From: SAR92 clade bacterium H455
Lineage (GTDB): Bacteria; Pseudomonadota; Gammaproteobacteria; Pseudomonadales; Porticoccaceae
Direction of reading: 5' to 3'
DNA length: 64,000 nucleotides
Assembly (NCBI GenBank): GCA_024802545.1
Contig: CP103416.1
Coordinates: 434,001-498,000, forward strand
Below are positions 54,218 through 63,873 of the stretch, piece after piece (position 1 is the stretch's first letter; each line of letters opens with the position of its first letter). The position numbers and the translations under genes are program-made. A model generated the notes under the pieces. That model was not told the origin of the DNA and did not search any database. It worked only from the letters and a program-made list of their open reading frames with translations.

Positions 54218-54238
54218 CTGGCGCCCGCATGGCGCCAG
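54218..54238 (+). terminator. Attenuator-like hairpin between urtA and urtB
   Basis: CTGGCGCC (54218-54225) and GGCGCCAG (54231-54238) form a perfect 8-bp stem with a 5-base loop, followed by TATCTTTTT. It could end part of the transcripts or protect the urtA message. Confidence 0.65.
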
Positions 54239-54306
54239 TATCTTTTTGTTTGATGTACATTTTTCACATGCACTTTTTGACAAATATCTTATTCAAGGAA
54301 TTGATC

Positions 54307-55233
54307 ATGTTTGACGGATATTCAGGTTCTGAACTAATGGCAATTTTTGCCATGCAAGGCTTCGCAGGACTTATCTTGTTCTCGGTACTGGTGCTGATGG
54401 CCCTGGGTTTGGCGATTATCTTCGGCCAAATGGGCGTCATTAATATGGCCCACGGCGAGTTTATGATCCTTGGTGCTTATGTCACCTATCTCACCTCATT
54501 ATTTTTTGAAGCTTATCTGCCTGGACTCTCGAGCATCTATTTCTTTGTTGCCATTGTTCTCGCGTTTATAGCGGCGGCCAGTCTTGGCGCCTTTGTCGAA
54601 TGGGCCTTAATACGTCGGCTTTATAAACGTCCTCTGGATACGCTGTTAGCGACCTGGGGTCTAAGCCTAATTCTGCAACAAACCTACCGTTCTGTATTTG
54701 GTGCCCGTGAAAAAGGTGTCTCACTACCGGATTGGATGATGGGTTCTATCCCCGTCACTGATCTCGTGGAGATTCCCATCAACGGTATTATCGTGATGGG
54801 CTTAACCTTGGTTATTACCTTCTCCGTGTACTTTATTATGCAGCGCTCTCAGTGGGGTGCCAAAGTGCGCGCGGTTGTTCAAAACCGCCCCATGGCTGCT
54901 GCTGTAGGTATCAATACCTCGATCGTGGATCGCATGACCTTTGCCTTGGGTTGCGGCATTGCCGGTGTTGCCGGTAGCGCCTTCACTATGATTGGCTCCA
55001 CAGGTCCAACCTCTGGTCAGCTCTATATAGTCGACACCTTTATGGTTGTAGTCTTTGGTGGTGCAGCCAATCTTATGGGCACCATTGCCTCGGCATTTAC
55101 CATCTCTCAGGCACAGACAATTCTTGAATTCTTTATGAGTGGCTCGATTGCCAAGGTACTTACTCTAGGCATGATCGTGGGCATTTTAATGATCCGCCCC
55201 CAGGGTCTGTTCACTCTCAAGATTCGTCGCTAG
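54307..55233 (+). CDS. urtB: Urea ABC transporter permease UrtB
   Basis: 308 residues from the ATG at 54307, with AAGGA 7 bases upstream; the longer frame begins inside the preceding hairpin. About eight membrane segments of the LivH type, with IIFGQMGVINMAHGEFMILG (about 40-60) and a C-terminal GMIVGILMIRPQGLF. Unlike the long UrtB of some bacteria it lacks an extra N-terminal domain. It is the first of the two channel subunits. Confidence 0.92.
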   Translation: MFDGYSGSELMAIFAMQGFAGLILFSVLVLMALGLAIIFGQMGVINMAHGEFMILGAYVTYLTSLFFEAYLPGLSSIYFFVAIVLAFIAAASLGAFVEWALIRRLYKRPLDTLLATWGLSLILQQTYRSVFGAREKGVSLPDWMMGSIPVTDLVEIPINGIIVMGLTLVITFSVYFIMQRSQWGAKVRAVVQNRPMAAAVGINTSIVDRMTFALGCGIAGVAGSAFTMIGSTGPTSGQLYIVDTFMVVVFGGAANLMGTIASAFTISQAQTILEFFMSGSIAKVLTLGMIVGILMIRPQGLFTLKIRR

Positions 55234-55245
55234 GAGATAGATTAA

Positions 55246-56421
55246 ATGTCTAATTATTCAAAGCAGAAATTTTTATCTCCAGCTGAACTGGGTGGCTTTA
55301 TTGTTCTAGCGCTACTATTGTTTGTGGTCTTGCCCCTGTCGGTAGGCGACTTTCGATTGAACCTGATTGGCAAATATCTGAGTTATTCATTCGTCGCCAT
55401 GGGTCTAGTGCTCTGTTGGGGTTACGGCGGTATTTTAAGCCTGGGTCAGGGTGTATTCTTTGGTATCGGCGGCTATTGCATGGCGATGTTTCTCAAGCTT
55501 GAAGCCTCGAGTGTCGCCAACACTTCTATTCAGTCCACTCCCGGTATTCCAGACTTTATGGATTGGAATCAGCTAACTGAACTTCCCTGGTTTTGGGAAC
55601 CGTTCAACAGCTTGGGTCTATCACTGATCGCCGTAGTCTTGGTGCCGGGACTGTTTGCCTTCCTTATTGGCCTGGCCATGTTTAAGCGTCGTGTTGGTGG
55701 TGTTTACTTCGCTATTATTACCCAGGCGGTCGCGGCGATTCTGACCATCTTGATTGTGGGTAGCCAGGGTATGACAGGTGGTATTAACGGTATTACCGAT
55801 CTGCGCACCATGTTGGGCTGGGACATTCGCACCGATGAAGCCAAGGTTATTCTGTACTTTGTCTGCGTCACCTTTGTATTTATCTGTCTCTTTATATGTC
55901 AGTTTGTACTGCGTTCAAAGCTTGGACGACTTTTAGTCGCCGTGCGCGATACGGAAGAACGTGTGCGGTTTTCTGGATACAACGTCGACAACTTTAAAAT
56001 CTTTATCTTCACCCTTGCGGCCATGCTCTCGGCCATAGGGGGTGCACTGTTCACTTTGCAGGTTGGCTTTATGTCACCAAGCTTTGTGGGAATTGTGCCC
56101 TCCATTGAAATGGTGATCTTTTGTGCAGTGGGTGGTCGTCTGTCACTGCTGGGTGCTGTTTACGGTGCGTTGGCGGTGAACTTTGCCAAAACTACTTTAT
56201 CTGAAGCCATCCCCGAACTCTGGTTGTTTGCCCTCGGTGGCATGTTTATCGCCGTTGTCTCGATCTTCCCCAACGGTCTCATGGGGCTCTATAACACTTA
56301 TATAGCAGCACCAGTCAATCGTTGTTATTACGCTGCAGTCGCCTTTATCAATAAGGATAAACCAGCTGAAGATGAAGTGCTGACAATTGAAGAAACTGAC
56401 TCAACCGCAGGAGTTAACTAA
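55246..56421 (+). CDS. urtC: Urea ABC transporter permease UrtC
   Basis: 391 residues of the LivM type with about ten membrane segments. Landmarks are GYGGILSLGQGVFFGIGGYC (about 64-83) and YFAIITQAVAAILT, and a loop EAxxx-type RDTEERVRFSGYN. AGGAGA precedes the ATG. It pairs with UrtB in the membrane, and its stop is 3 bases before urtD. Confidence 0.93.
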   Translation: MSNYSKQKFLSPAELGGFIVLALLLFVVLPLSVGDFRLNLIGKYLSYSFVAMGLVLCWGYGGILSLGQGVFFGIGGYCMAMFLKLEASSVANTSIQSTPGIPDFMDWNQLTELPWFWEPFNSLGLSLIAVVLVPGLFAFLIGLAMFKRRVGGVYFAIITQAVAAILTILIVGSQGMTGGINGITDLRTMLGWDIRTDEAKVILYFVCVTFVFICLFICQFVLRSKLGRLLVAVRDTEERVRFSGYNVDNFKIFIFTLAAMLSAIGGALFTLQVGFMSPSFVGIVPSIEMVIFCAVGGRLSLLGAVYGALAVNFAKTTLSEAIPELWLFALGGMFIAVVSIFPNGLMGLYNTYIAAPVNRCYYAAVAFINKDKPAEDEVLTIEETDSTAGVN

Positions 56422-56424
56422 GCC

Positions 56425-57168
56425 ATGTCTAACAAAGACTTTGTTTTATCGGTTGAAGGATTAACCGTTTCCTTTGATGGTTTTAAGGCGGTTGATGACC
56501 TTTCCTTCTATGTAGAAGAAGGTGAGATCCGCGTCATTATTGGCCCCAATGGTGCCGGTAAAACTACCGTCCTCGATTTGATCTGCGGACGTACCAAGTC
56601 CACCCAAGGGTCGATTAAGTTTCGCGGCAAAGACCTGAGCAAGATGAACGAGCACGAGATTGTTCACGCCGGTGTTGGGCGTAAATTCCAGACTCCTTCA
56701 GTCTATGAAGATCTTACTGTGTTTGAAAACTTCGAACTGTCCTTCCCCCGTGGTCGTTCAGTGTTTGGTGCCCTTGGCTTTAAGCGTGACGCTGAAGTGT
56801 TGAAGGCCATTGAAGAAACCGCAGAAATGGTTTTTCTGCAAGAGTATCTGGGTATGCAGGCGGACCTTCTCAGCCACGGTCAAAAGCAGTGGTTGGAAAT
56901 TGGCATGCTGCTAATTCAGCAGCCGAGTCTGCTGATGCTCGACGAACCAGTAGCCGGTATGTCCGTTGCAGAGCGCAAAAAGACCGCCGAATTGTTGCTC
57001 AAAATTACCAAAGATCGCTCGGTGATTGTCATTGAGCACGACATGAATTTTGTAAAGGATATTGCTGACCGGGTAACTGTTCTGCATCAGGGTAAGGTGT
57101 TGTCTGAAGGCGGCATGGAGCATGTGCAAAACGACCCCAAAGTCATCGAAGTCTATCTCGGCCATTAA
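56425..57168 (+). CDS. urtD: Urea ABC transporter ATP-binding protein UrtD
   Basis: 247 residues, LivG type. Walker A is GPNGAGKTT (about 39-47), the signature region is LSHGQKQWLEIGM and Walker B is LLMLDEPVAGM. The H-loop is VIEHDMNFV. It drives uptake with UrtE. The signature uses LSHGQ in place of LSGGQ, as is usual in UrtD. Confidence 0.94.
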   Translation: MSNKDFVLSVEGLTVSFDGFKAVDDLSFYVEEGEIRVIIGPNGAGKTTVLDLICGRTKSTQGSIKFRGKDLSKMNEHEIVHAGVGRKFQTPSVYEDLTVFENFELSFPRGRSVFGALGFKRDAEVLKAIEETAEMVFLQEYLGMQADLLSHGQKQWLEIGMLLIQQPSLLMLDEPVAGMSVAERKKTAELLLKITKDRSVIVIEHDMNFVKDIADRVTVLHQGKVLSEGGMEHVQNDPKVIEVYLGH

Positions 57169-57180
57169 GGAATTTAGAAC

Positions 57181-57870
57181 ATGTTGAAATTAAAAGACTA
57201 CAACGTTGCTTACGGCCAGAGCCGTGTGATCAACGATATGAATCTAGAGATTGGCGAAGGTGAAATTGTTGCTCTGGTAGGACGCAACGGTATGGGTAAA
57301 ACCACTCTGCTTAAATCCCTTATCGGTATGGTGCCCCATCAGTCCGGCTCAATTATGTTGGGCGGTGAAGAGATTGGTCTCATGGAAAGTCATCAGCGAG
57401 TTGCCAGCGGCATTGGCTTTGTGCCCCAGGGAAGGATGATTTTCTCCACCATGACGGTGACGGAAAATATTATTACTGGACTGACCACCACCGGTGAGAA
57501 AAAAATTCCCGAAGATTTGTATGACCTTTTTCCAGTGCTTAAAGAAATGGGCAAGCGCCGGGGTGGTAACTTGTCCGGCGGCCAGCAGCAACAGTTAGCC
57601 ATTGCCAGAGCCCTGGCCAGTCGGCCTAAGCTGCTGATTTTAGATGAGCCCACCGAGGGTATTCAGCCTTCGATTATTCGCGAAATGGTACATACATTGA
57701 GACGCATTCGGGATGAGCGTGGCCTGTCTATTTTAGTCTCGGAGCAGGTGCTAAGTTTTGCCCTGGATGTCTCTGACCGCGTTATGGTGATTGAAAAGGG
57801 TGACATAGTTCACCAGGAACCCAGTGCCACTGCAGATCAGAAAAAGATCGCAGCCTATTTGTCTGTTTAA
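57181..57870 (+). CDS. urtE: Urea ABC transporter ATP-binding protein UrtE
   Basis: 229 residues, LivF type. Walker A is GRNGMGKTT (about 34-42), the signature is LSGGQQQQLAIARA and Walker B is LLILDEPTEGI, followed by Q-loop-type EGIQPSIIREM. It forms the ATPase pair with UrtD. It is followed after 53 bases by the formamidase gene. Confidence 0.94.
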   Translation: MLKLKDYNVAYGQSRVINDMNLEIGEGEIVALVGRNGMGKTTLLKSLIGMVPHQSGSIMLGGEEIGLMESHQRVASGIGFVPQGRMIFSTMTVTENIITGLTTTGEKKIPEDLYDLFPVLKEMGKRRGGNLSGGQQQQLAIARALASRPKLLILDEPTEGIQPSIIREMVHTLRRIRDERGLSILVSEQVLSFALDVSDRVMVIEKGDIVHQEPSATADQKKIAAYLSV

Positions 57871-57923
57871 TTTATTCAACTACCTCTCTAACCCAGAATT
57901 TTTAAAAATATAGGAAAAAAGTC

Positions 57924-59159
57924 ATGGCCGAAACCATTATTAAAATTAACCTCAACGAAAGCCCTTACAGCAACGACAAAGTTCACAATCGTTGGCATCC
58001 GGATATTCCAATGGTTGCCAAAGTAAAACCAGGTGATGATTTTAAAATTGAATGTTACGACTGGACCGGTGGTCAGATCAAGAACAATGACTCCGCTGAA
58101 GATGTCCGCGATGTGGATCTGGGTCAGGTCCACTTTCTCTCTGGTCCCATTGAAGTGGAGGGCGCTCAGCCCGGTGATTTGCTTCAGGTAGAAATTCTCG
58201 ACATAGGCACTTTTGAAGAATCTCAGTGGGGCTTTAACGGTTTCTTCAGCAAGAAAAACGGCGGTGGCTTTTTAACTGAACACTTCCCTGATGCGCAGAA
58301 ATCGATCTGGGACTTTAATGGTATGTTCGCTAAATCCCGCCACATACCAGGCGTCGAGTTTGCAGGCTGTCTGCACCCGGGACTCATTGGTTGTCTGCCT
58401 GACAGAGCCTTACTGGATACGTGGAACGAACGTGAAAAAGGTCTAGTTGATACAGATCCTGCTCGTGTTCCAGAGCTGGCTTGCCTGCCCGAAGCTCGCG
58501 TGGCCCATATGGGTCAGATGCAGGGTGCTGCGCGGGATGCCGCTGCTGCTGAAGGCGCACGAACAGTGCCGCCCCGCGAACATGGTGGTAACTGTGATAT
58601 TAAAGATTTGACCCGTGGATCTACGGTTTATTTCCCTGTTTATCAAGATGGTGCTGGCCTCTCTGTAGGTGATTTGCACTTTAGTCAGGGTGACGGCGAA
58701 ATTACTTTCTGTGGCGCTATCGAAATGGCCGGTTGGATTCATATGCGTGTCAATCTGATCAAAGATGGCATGGTTCAGTACGGCGTTAAGAACCCCATCT
58801 TTAAGCCGAGCCCAATGGTTCCCAAGTACGACGACTACCTGATCTTTGAAGGTATCTCGGTAGATGAGAGCGGCGGCCAGCACTATCTGGATGTGCATGT
58901 TGCCTACCGTCAGGCCTGTCTAAATGCGATTAACTATATGACTAAGTTTGGTTACACCCCAGCTCAGGCCTATGCGATTCTTGGCTGTGCGCCAGTGCAG
59001 GGTCATATTAGTGGTGTGGTGGACATTCCCAATGCCTGTGCGACGCTTTGGTTGCCCACGGATATCTTCGACTTCGATATGCAGCCCAACGCCAATGGTC
59101 CGACCATTGCGGTTGATGGTGCGGCTAATGATATTCCTAAAGCGCCGGATGTAGATTAG
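57924..59159 (+). CDS. fmdA: Formamidase (acetamidase/formamidase family)
   Basis: 411 residues, matching the length of FmdA of Methylophilus. It carries WHPDIPMVAKVKPGDDFKIE near the start, GVEFAGCLHPGLIGC around C149/C156, and an acidic GEITFCGAIEMAGW region. It hydrolyses formamide to formate and ammonia and acts on other short amides to a lesser degree. It is in the urt operon, so the importer may carry amides as well as urea. The enzyme is cytoplasmic. Confidence 0.93.
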   Translation: MAETIIKINLNESPYSNDKVHNRWHPDIPMVAKVKPGDDFKIECYDWTGGQIKNNDSAEDVRDVDLGQVHFLSGPIEVEGAQPGDLLQVEILDIGTFEESQWGFNGFFSKKNGGGFLTEHFPDAQKSIWDFNGMFAKSRHIPGVEFAGCLHPGLIGCLPDRALLDTWNEREKGLVDTDPARVPELACLPEARVAHMGQMQGAARDAAAAEGARTVPPREHGGNCDIKDLTRGSTVYFPVYQDGAGLSVGDLHFSQGDGEITFCGAIEMAGWIHMRVNLIKDGMVQYGVKNPIFKPSPMVPKYDDYLIFEGISVDESGGQHYLDVHVAYRQACLNAINYMTKFGYTPAQAYAILGCAPVQGHISGVVDIPNACATLWLPTDIFDFDMQPNANGPTIAVDGAANDIPKAPDVD

Positions 59160-59187
59160 CCGCTTTGTTAATAAGGAGCTTTAAACT

Positions 59188-59535
59188 ATGCCTCTATATG
59201 ATTACAAATGCCAACAACACGGTGTGTTCTCCGAGCTCACCACCATCGCCAATATGGAATCGCCAGTCGACTGCCCCCAATGTGGGGTGGTCTCGCCGCG
59301 AATATTAGCGTTGCCGCCACATATAGTGTCGATGATGAAAGAGACCAAACAGGCCATGGAGCGCAATGAAAAAGCGCAGCACGAGCCGATTATTTCGACG
59401 TTGGAGAGACGTACAAACGATAAGAAACATGCATCGGACTGCGGTTGCAGTTCAGGCAAGAAATCCAATCTTTTCTATACTGCGGAAGGGAACAAAATGT
59501 TTCCCTCGATGCGGCCTTGGATGATTAGTCACTAG
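59188..59535 (+). CDS. fmdB: FmdB-family zinc-ribbon protein
   Basis: 115 residues. The N-terminal FmdB ribbon is MPLYDYKCQQHG with the second knuckle CPQCG (about 32-36); a later C-rich segment SDCGCSSGK lies near residue 90. FmdB is encoded with formamidase in Methylophilus and is thought to regulate or assist it, although the ribbon is found in many settings. AAGGAG precedes the ATG. It is the last gene of the plus-strand run. Confidence 0.9.
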   Translation: MPLYDYKCQQHGVFSELTTIANMESPVDCPQCGVVSPRILALPPHIVSMMKETKQAMERNEKAQHEPIISTLERRTNDKKHASDCGCSSGKKSNLFYTAEGNKMFPSMRPWMISH

Positions 59536-59563
59536 TTATATAGATACTGGTTAGCAAAAAATA

Positions 59564-59593
59564 TTAGTTGCCCTAATCATCAGGGGCAACTAA
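59564..59593. terminator. Bidirectional terminator between fmdB and ureG
   Basis: TTAGTTGCCC (59564-59573) and GGGCAACTAA (59584-59593) form a perfect 10-bp stem. A run of six A on one side gives T6 on the minus strand for the urease operon, and TTACTTTT follows on the plus strand for fmdB. Confidence 0.88.
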
Positions 59594-59620
59594 TTACTTT
59601 TAAGTTAAATCTCAGAAACT

Positions 59621-60265
59621 TTAAACCGCCAACATTCCCTTACCCACAATAAAGTCGATAATCACCTGTAGACCCGTGTGCTTGTGTAAGTTGGTAAACA
59701 CATAGGGACTGGTGGGGCGCATACGCTTGGTATCGCTATCCATAATATCTAAATTGGCCCCAACATAGGGCGCTAGATCAATCTTGTTGATCACCAGCAA
59801 ATCCGCCTTAGTAATTCCAGGACCCCCTTTGCGGGGAATCTTTTCCCCCGCCGCAACATCGATCACATAGATAGTCAGATCCGCCAGCTCAGGACTAAAG
59901 GTGGCGCTCAAATTATCGCCGCCACTTTCAATAAAGATTACATCCAAGCCTGCATGACGCTGGCTCATCTCTTCCACTGCTGCGAGATTCATCGACGCAT
60001 CCTCACGAATCGCCGTGTGGGGGCAGCCGCCGGTTTCGACGCCGATAATACGGTCTGCGTCCAAGGCTTTAGCGCGAGTTAAAATAATCGCATCTTCCTG
60101 GGTGTAGATATCATTGGTTACCACTGCCAGATTGTAGGTATCACGCATGGTTTTACACAGCGCTTCCAGCAGAGCAGTTTTGCCTGAACCTACTGGGCCG
60201 CCAACGCCAATTCGAAGGGGGGCGCTACCGCTAGATAAAGAGCTGGGTTTAGATAAGTCAGTCAT
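59621..60265 (-). CDS. ureG: Urease accessory GTPase UreG
   Basis: 214 residues. The P-loop is [13 protein letters not shown] (about 22-34), with the metal motif [20 protein letters not shown] and the GTP-specific NKIDLAP. UreG uses GTP to hand nickel to apo-urease with UreE, UreF and UreD. It is the last gene of the minus-strand urease operon. Confidence 0.97.
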   Translation of the reverse strand: MTDLSKPSSLSSGSAPLRIGVGGPVGSGKTALLEALCKTMRDTYNLAVVTNDIYTQEDAIILTRAKALDADRIIGVETGGCPHTAIREDASMNLAAVEEMSQRHAGLDVIFIESGGDNLSATFSPELADLTIYVIDVAAGEKIPRKGGPGITKADLLVINKIDLAPYVGANLDIMDSDTKRMRPTSPYVFTNLHKHTGLQVIIDFIVGKGMLAV

Positions 60266-60278
60266 GGGTAAGTCCTAA

Positions 60279-60968
60279 TTAAGATCGAAATAGTCGAGTG
60301 TATTGAGTTTCATGACGGCTACTGGCAATCGCCATAGCCGGTGTTGAGCTGCGAATATCTGCGTCATCTGTGCTCATTGCCTGGGTCACTGCGGCGGGAA
60401 TAGTCTGCGCAAGTTCAAGCATAATTTGTTGACCGTGAGTCTGGCCCAAGGGAATCAGCTTCACTCCTGCTACCACATTGTTTTCCAGCCAGCTCCAGCT
60501 GTAGCCGCGACACAGCTGCTGCCTCTCTATGCCCCACTGGCTGGCTGCCAAGGCGATGCCAGTGAGTTGGCAGCTGGATACTGCGGCTGCTAAATGAGAG
60601 GGGATCTGTATACCAAGGCTAGGTAACAGCCGCGCCAGTGCCGCCCCGCGCTGACGCTCTTCCTTACGCAGCTCCATAGTTTCACGACAGGCAATTAGCC
60701 ATTCAGTCCAGTGCACAACACTGGCCTCGTCAGCACTATTAAAAGCCTTTAACAGGCGAATCAAAACTGGCAGCTCAAGGGTCGCAACGCTGGCGGCGAG
60801 AATACTCTGCAGCCAGTCTTGTAAGCTGGGCTTGTCAGTGACCCACCGAGCTTCAATGGCCCACTCCAAACCCTGTGAATAGGTAAAGCCACCTACAGGG
60901 AGAGAGGGGCTAATAAGTTGGAAAAGACGCAGCTCAGAGAGCGAGTTGTCTAATATCTCAGTGGGCAC
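60279..60968 (-). CDS. ureF: Urease accessory protein UreF
   Basis: 229 residues, helical. Landmarks are LISPSLPVGGFTYSQGLEWAIE (about 18-40) and the C-terminal stretch LIPLGQTHGQQIM. It couples UreG activity to the urease-UreD complex. It begins 11 bases after the small membrane-protein gene. Confidence 0.95.
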   Translation of the reverse strand: MPTEILDNSLSELRLFQLISPSLPVGGFTYSQGLEWAIEARWVTDKPSLQDWLQSILAASVATLELPVLIRLLKAFNSADEASVVHWTEWLIACRETMELRKEERQRGAALARLLPSLGIQIPSHLAAAVSSCQLTGIALAASQWGIERQQLCRGYSWSWLENNVVAGVKLIPLGQTHGQQIMLELAQTIPAAVTQAMSTDDADIRSSTPAMAIASSRHETQYTRLFRS

Positions 60969-60979
60969 TTAATGGGGCT

Positions 60980-61207
60980 CTAATCTTCGCTGCTAATTTT
61001 AATCGCGCGGGTTTTTCGACGCTCTAGCAAACGTGATGCGATGGTCGCTAACAGCAGCATGGCAAAGACTACCAAGCCCAAATGATCTGGTGCTGATATA
61101 AGGTGAAAGACTGAGAGTACAGTGCTGTCAGGGCTGTGGGCTTGAGCGGCGGACTGTCCGAATAATAGTGCAGTACCCAGAGTGAGTCGGTTAAAAAAAT
61201 TGGTCAT
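60980..61207 (-). CDS. Mini HupE/UreJ-like membrane protein
   Basis: 75 residues. A signal peptide ends near residue 23 (QSAAQAHS) and one membrane helix follows (about 44-62). The piece FHLISAPDHLGLVVFAMLLL resembles the HPLTGLDHLLAM motif that opens HupE/UreJ nickel permease-like proteins, but those are about 200 residues with six or more helices. It is in the urease operon between ureE and ureF, the usual ureJ position. It may be a reduced UreJ or only a look-alike. Confidence 0.6.
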   Translation of the reverse strand: MTNFFNRLTLGTALLFGQSAAQAHSPDSTVLSVFHLISAPDHLGLVVFAMLLLATIASRLLERRKTRAIKISSED

Positions 61208-61268
61208 TGGAGTTTCCTTAAAATGATAAGCGGGTAATGGTTAGCAGATAATGCGAGGCCTGTAATAA

Positions 61269-61754
61269 TCAGTGATCATGGTGATGACCATGACTGGCAG
61301 GAGCGTTTTTATAGGCACCGGCCTCTGGCTCAAAAGGCACCTCTTCAACGGCAACAGAGAGACCCAGACCAATGACCATATCGTCTAGAACATGGTCGTG
61401 TTGGTAGCGCAAAAACTCAGGCTCAATCTGCAGCGGCACATGGCGGTTGCCCAGGTGATAGCTGGCTCGTGCCAGTGCATGAGGGTTGTCGCTGGTAACG
61501 GTTGAAACAGTTTCCGGCGCTGCATTAATCTTCACCACCAGACCCTCATCGCTCTGGACCAAATCACCGCCCCGCAACACTTCACCGCGGGGTAAGAATA
61601 GCCCGGCCTCGCGACCGTCATCCAGAGTCACCTTGATGCGGCTCTTGGTGCGTTCTCTGATGGGCAGGCTCAGTGTCGTGTCATGAGGTGCCCTTTTATC
61701 AGGAGTTTTGTCATGAGCTGAAGAGTTTTCTAATATGCTAGTAATGCGAATCAT
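61269..61754 (-). CDS. ureE: Urease nickel metallochaperone UreE
   Basis: 161 residues from the ATG at 61754. The first half is the peptide-binding-like domain (REGLPxxRE-type [15 protein letters not shown]), the second holds the nickel-site region [18 protein letters not shown]. The tail ends HGHHHDH, a histidine-rich nickel store. A short disordered insert near residues 10-25 is rich in charged residues. It delivers nickel to UreG. Confidence 0.94.
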   Translation of the reverse strand: MIRITSILENSSAHDKTPDKRAPHDTTLSLPIRERTKSRIKVTLDDGREAGLFLPRGEVLRGGDLVQSDEGLVVKINAAPETVSTVTSDNPHALARASYHLGNRHVPLQIEPEFLRYQHDHVLDDMVIGLGLSVAVEEVPFEPEAGAYKNAPASHGHHHDH

Positions 61755-61769
61755 CAAATAGGCCTGTAG

Positions 61770-63476
61770 TTAAAACAGAAAATAACGCTGCGCCATAGGC
61801 AGCTCAGCGGCCGGCTCGCAGACCAATAACTGGCCGTCGGCACGTACCTCATAGGTCTGTGAATCCACTTCTATTTTCGGTTGATAGCTATTCAGCAACA
61901 TGTCATTTTTGGTGACATTGCGGCAGTTTTTCACCGAGCCAATCAAACTGCGTAAACCCAGCTGTTCGGGAATGCCGCCACTCACTGCGGCACCGGAGAG
62001 AAACAGCATAGAGGTGTTGTTACTGGCCCGGCCCATGGAACCAAACATGGATCTGTAGTGCACCGGCTGGGGTGTGGGAATCGAAGCATTGGGGTCACCC
62101 ATAGGTGCCGCCGCGATCATGCCGCCTTTAATAATAATCGCTGGCTTAGTGCCGAAAAAAGCCGGTTTCCAAAGTACTAAATCCGCCAGCTTGCCGGTAT
62201 CAATGGAGCCCACCTCATGGGAAATGCCGTGAGCGATGGCCGGGTTTATGGTGTATTTGGCGATATAGCGTTTAATACGATTATTGTCATTGGCACTGCT
62301 ATCTTGAGCCAATGGACCGCGCTGAACTTTCATCTTGTGGGCGGTCTGCCAGGTTCTGATAATCACTTCACCGACTCGGCCCATAGCCTGAGAGTCTGAG
62401 GCAATCATGGAAAAGGCACCCAAGTCATGGAGTATATCTTCGGCGGCAATGGTCTCTCGGCGAATGCGCGATTCGGCAAAGGCCACATCTTCGGCAATGT
62501 TGGGATCCAGGTGATGACAGACCATCAACATATCTAAATGCTCGTCCACAGTATTGATGGTGTAGGGCCTTGTTGGATTAGTTGAGGAGGGCAGAATGTT
62601 CAGCTCACCACAGGCTCTAATAATATCCGGGGCATGACCGCCGCCGGCCCCTTCGGTGTGATAGGTGTGGATGGTGCGACCGTTGATGGCCGCTAATGTA
62701 GCTTCGACAAAACCGGACTCATTGAGGGTGTCAGTGTGAATCGCCACCTGTACATCGGTCTCGTCGGCAACATTTAAACATTCGTTAATTGAGGCCGGGG
62801 TAGTGCCCCAGTCTTCGTGTAGTTTTAAGCCCATCACGCCCGCTTCAATCTGTTCTCTTATAGGTTCCGCCTGGCTCGCATTGCCCTTGCCCATGAGGCC
62901 AATATTCATTGGCGCTGTGTCTGCAGCTTCGAGCATACGGTGGATATTCCAGGGTCCCGGGGTGCAGGTTGTAGCATTGGTGCCAGTGGCTGGACCGGTG
63001 CCGCCGCCGAGCATGGTGGTGACACCGGACATCAGTGCCTCGTCAATTTGCTGGGGGCAGATAAAATGAATGTGGGAATCGACACCACCGGCGGTGAGGA
63101 TATGGCCTTCACCGGCGAGCACTTCAGTGCCCGCCCCAATAATAATATCGACGCCGCTCTGGGTGTCGGGGTTGCCGGCTTTCCCTATAGCCGCAATGCG
63201 TCCTTTTTTAATCCCCACATCGGCTTTAACTATGCCCCAGTGATCGATGATTAGCGCATTGGTAATCACTAGGTCGACAGTCTCTGCACTGGGTCGCTGG
63301 CTCTGGCCCATGCCGTCGCGAATCACTTTGCCGCCGCCAAATTTAACTTCGTCGCCATAGAGGGTGAAGTCTTTTTCTACCTCTAACCAGAGCTCGGTAT
63401 CCGCCAGGCGAACTTTGTCTCCGGTGGTGGGGCCGAACATTTCGGCATAGGCCTGTCTTGAAATGGATCTTGGCAT
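61770..63476 (-). CDS. ureC: Urease alpha subunit
   Basis: 568 residues. The nickel-site residues lie one position after the Klebsiella numbering: H135 and H137 (SHIHF), carbamylated K218 (GLKLHED), H247, H273 and D361, with flap residues C320 and H321. All are present, so the enzyme should be active. It hydrolyses urea to ammonia and carbamate. It follows ureB by 22 bases. Confidence 0.98.
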   Translation of the reverse strand: MPRSISRQAYAEMFGPTTGDKVRLADTELWLEVEKDFTLYGDEVKFGGGKVIRDGMGQSQRPSAETVDLVITNALIIDHWGIVKADVGIKKGRIAAIGKAGNPDTQSGVDIIIGAGTEVLAGEGHILTAGGVDSHIHFICPQQIDEALMSGVTTMLGGGTGPATGTNATTCTPGPWNIHRMLEAADTAPMNIGLMGKGNASQAEPIREQIEAGVMGLKLHEDWGTTPASINECLNVADETDVQVAIHTDTLNESGFVEATLAAINGRTIHTYHTEGAGGGHAPDIIRACGELNILPSSTNPTRPYTINTVDEHLDMLMVCHHLDPNIAEDVAFAESRIRRETIAAEDILHDLGAFSMIASDSQAMGRVGEVIIRTWQTAHKMKVQRGPLAQDSSANDNNRIKRYIAKYTINPAIAHGISHEVGSIDTGKLADLVLWKPAFFGTKPAIIIKGGMIAAAPMGDPNASIPTPQPVHYRSMFGSMGRASNNTSMLFLSGAAVSGGIPEQLGLRSLIGSVKNCRNVTKNDMLLNSYQPKIEVDSQTYEVRADGQLLVCEPAAELPMAQRYFLF

Positions 63477-63498
63477 TGGTTACTCCTGGCCTGTGCTT

Positions 63499-63864
63499 TT
63501 ATTTTGTGTTTTTAGATTGGCGTTCGAGGCGATCTGTGGTGCTCTCTTGCACGCCACCCTCTACCTGACCCATGACCTTACCCTGGAATCCATAGATATG
63601 CCCAGTGCCGCCGTACTCGACCAATTCAATGGTGCGCTCCTGTCCCGGTTCAAAACGCACCGCAGTACCGGAGGCAATATTCAGTCGATAACCGAGGGTG
63701 GTTTCCCGCTCAAAAATCAACGCGTCGTTGACCTCAAAAAAATGATAATGGGAGCCGATCTGAATTGGTCGATCGCCGATATTGGCCACTGAAATAGTGA
63801 CCAGATTGCGCCCAGTATTGAGTTCGATATCGCCAGGGGCAGTTTTAAATTCTCCGGGTATCAT
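63499..63864 (-). CDS. ureB: Urease beta subunit
   Basis: 121 residues, slightly longer than the usual 101-106 because of a charged C-terminal tail ([19 protein letters not shown]). The core [31 protein letters not shown] and the [10 protein letters not shown] motif are typical. It is a separate small subunit, as in three-subunit bacterial ureases. Confidence 0.96.
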   Translation of the reverse strand: MIPGEFKTAPGDIELNTGRNLVTISVANIGDRPIQIGSHYHFFEVNDALIFERETTLGYRLNIASGTAVRFEPGQERTIELVEYGGTGHIYGFQGKVMGQVEGGVQESTTDRLERQSKNTK

Positions 63865-63873
63865 GCTTGTCTC

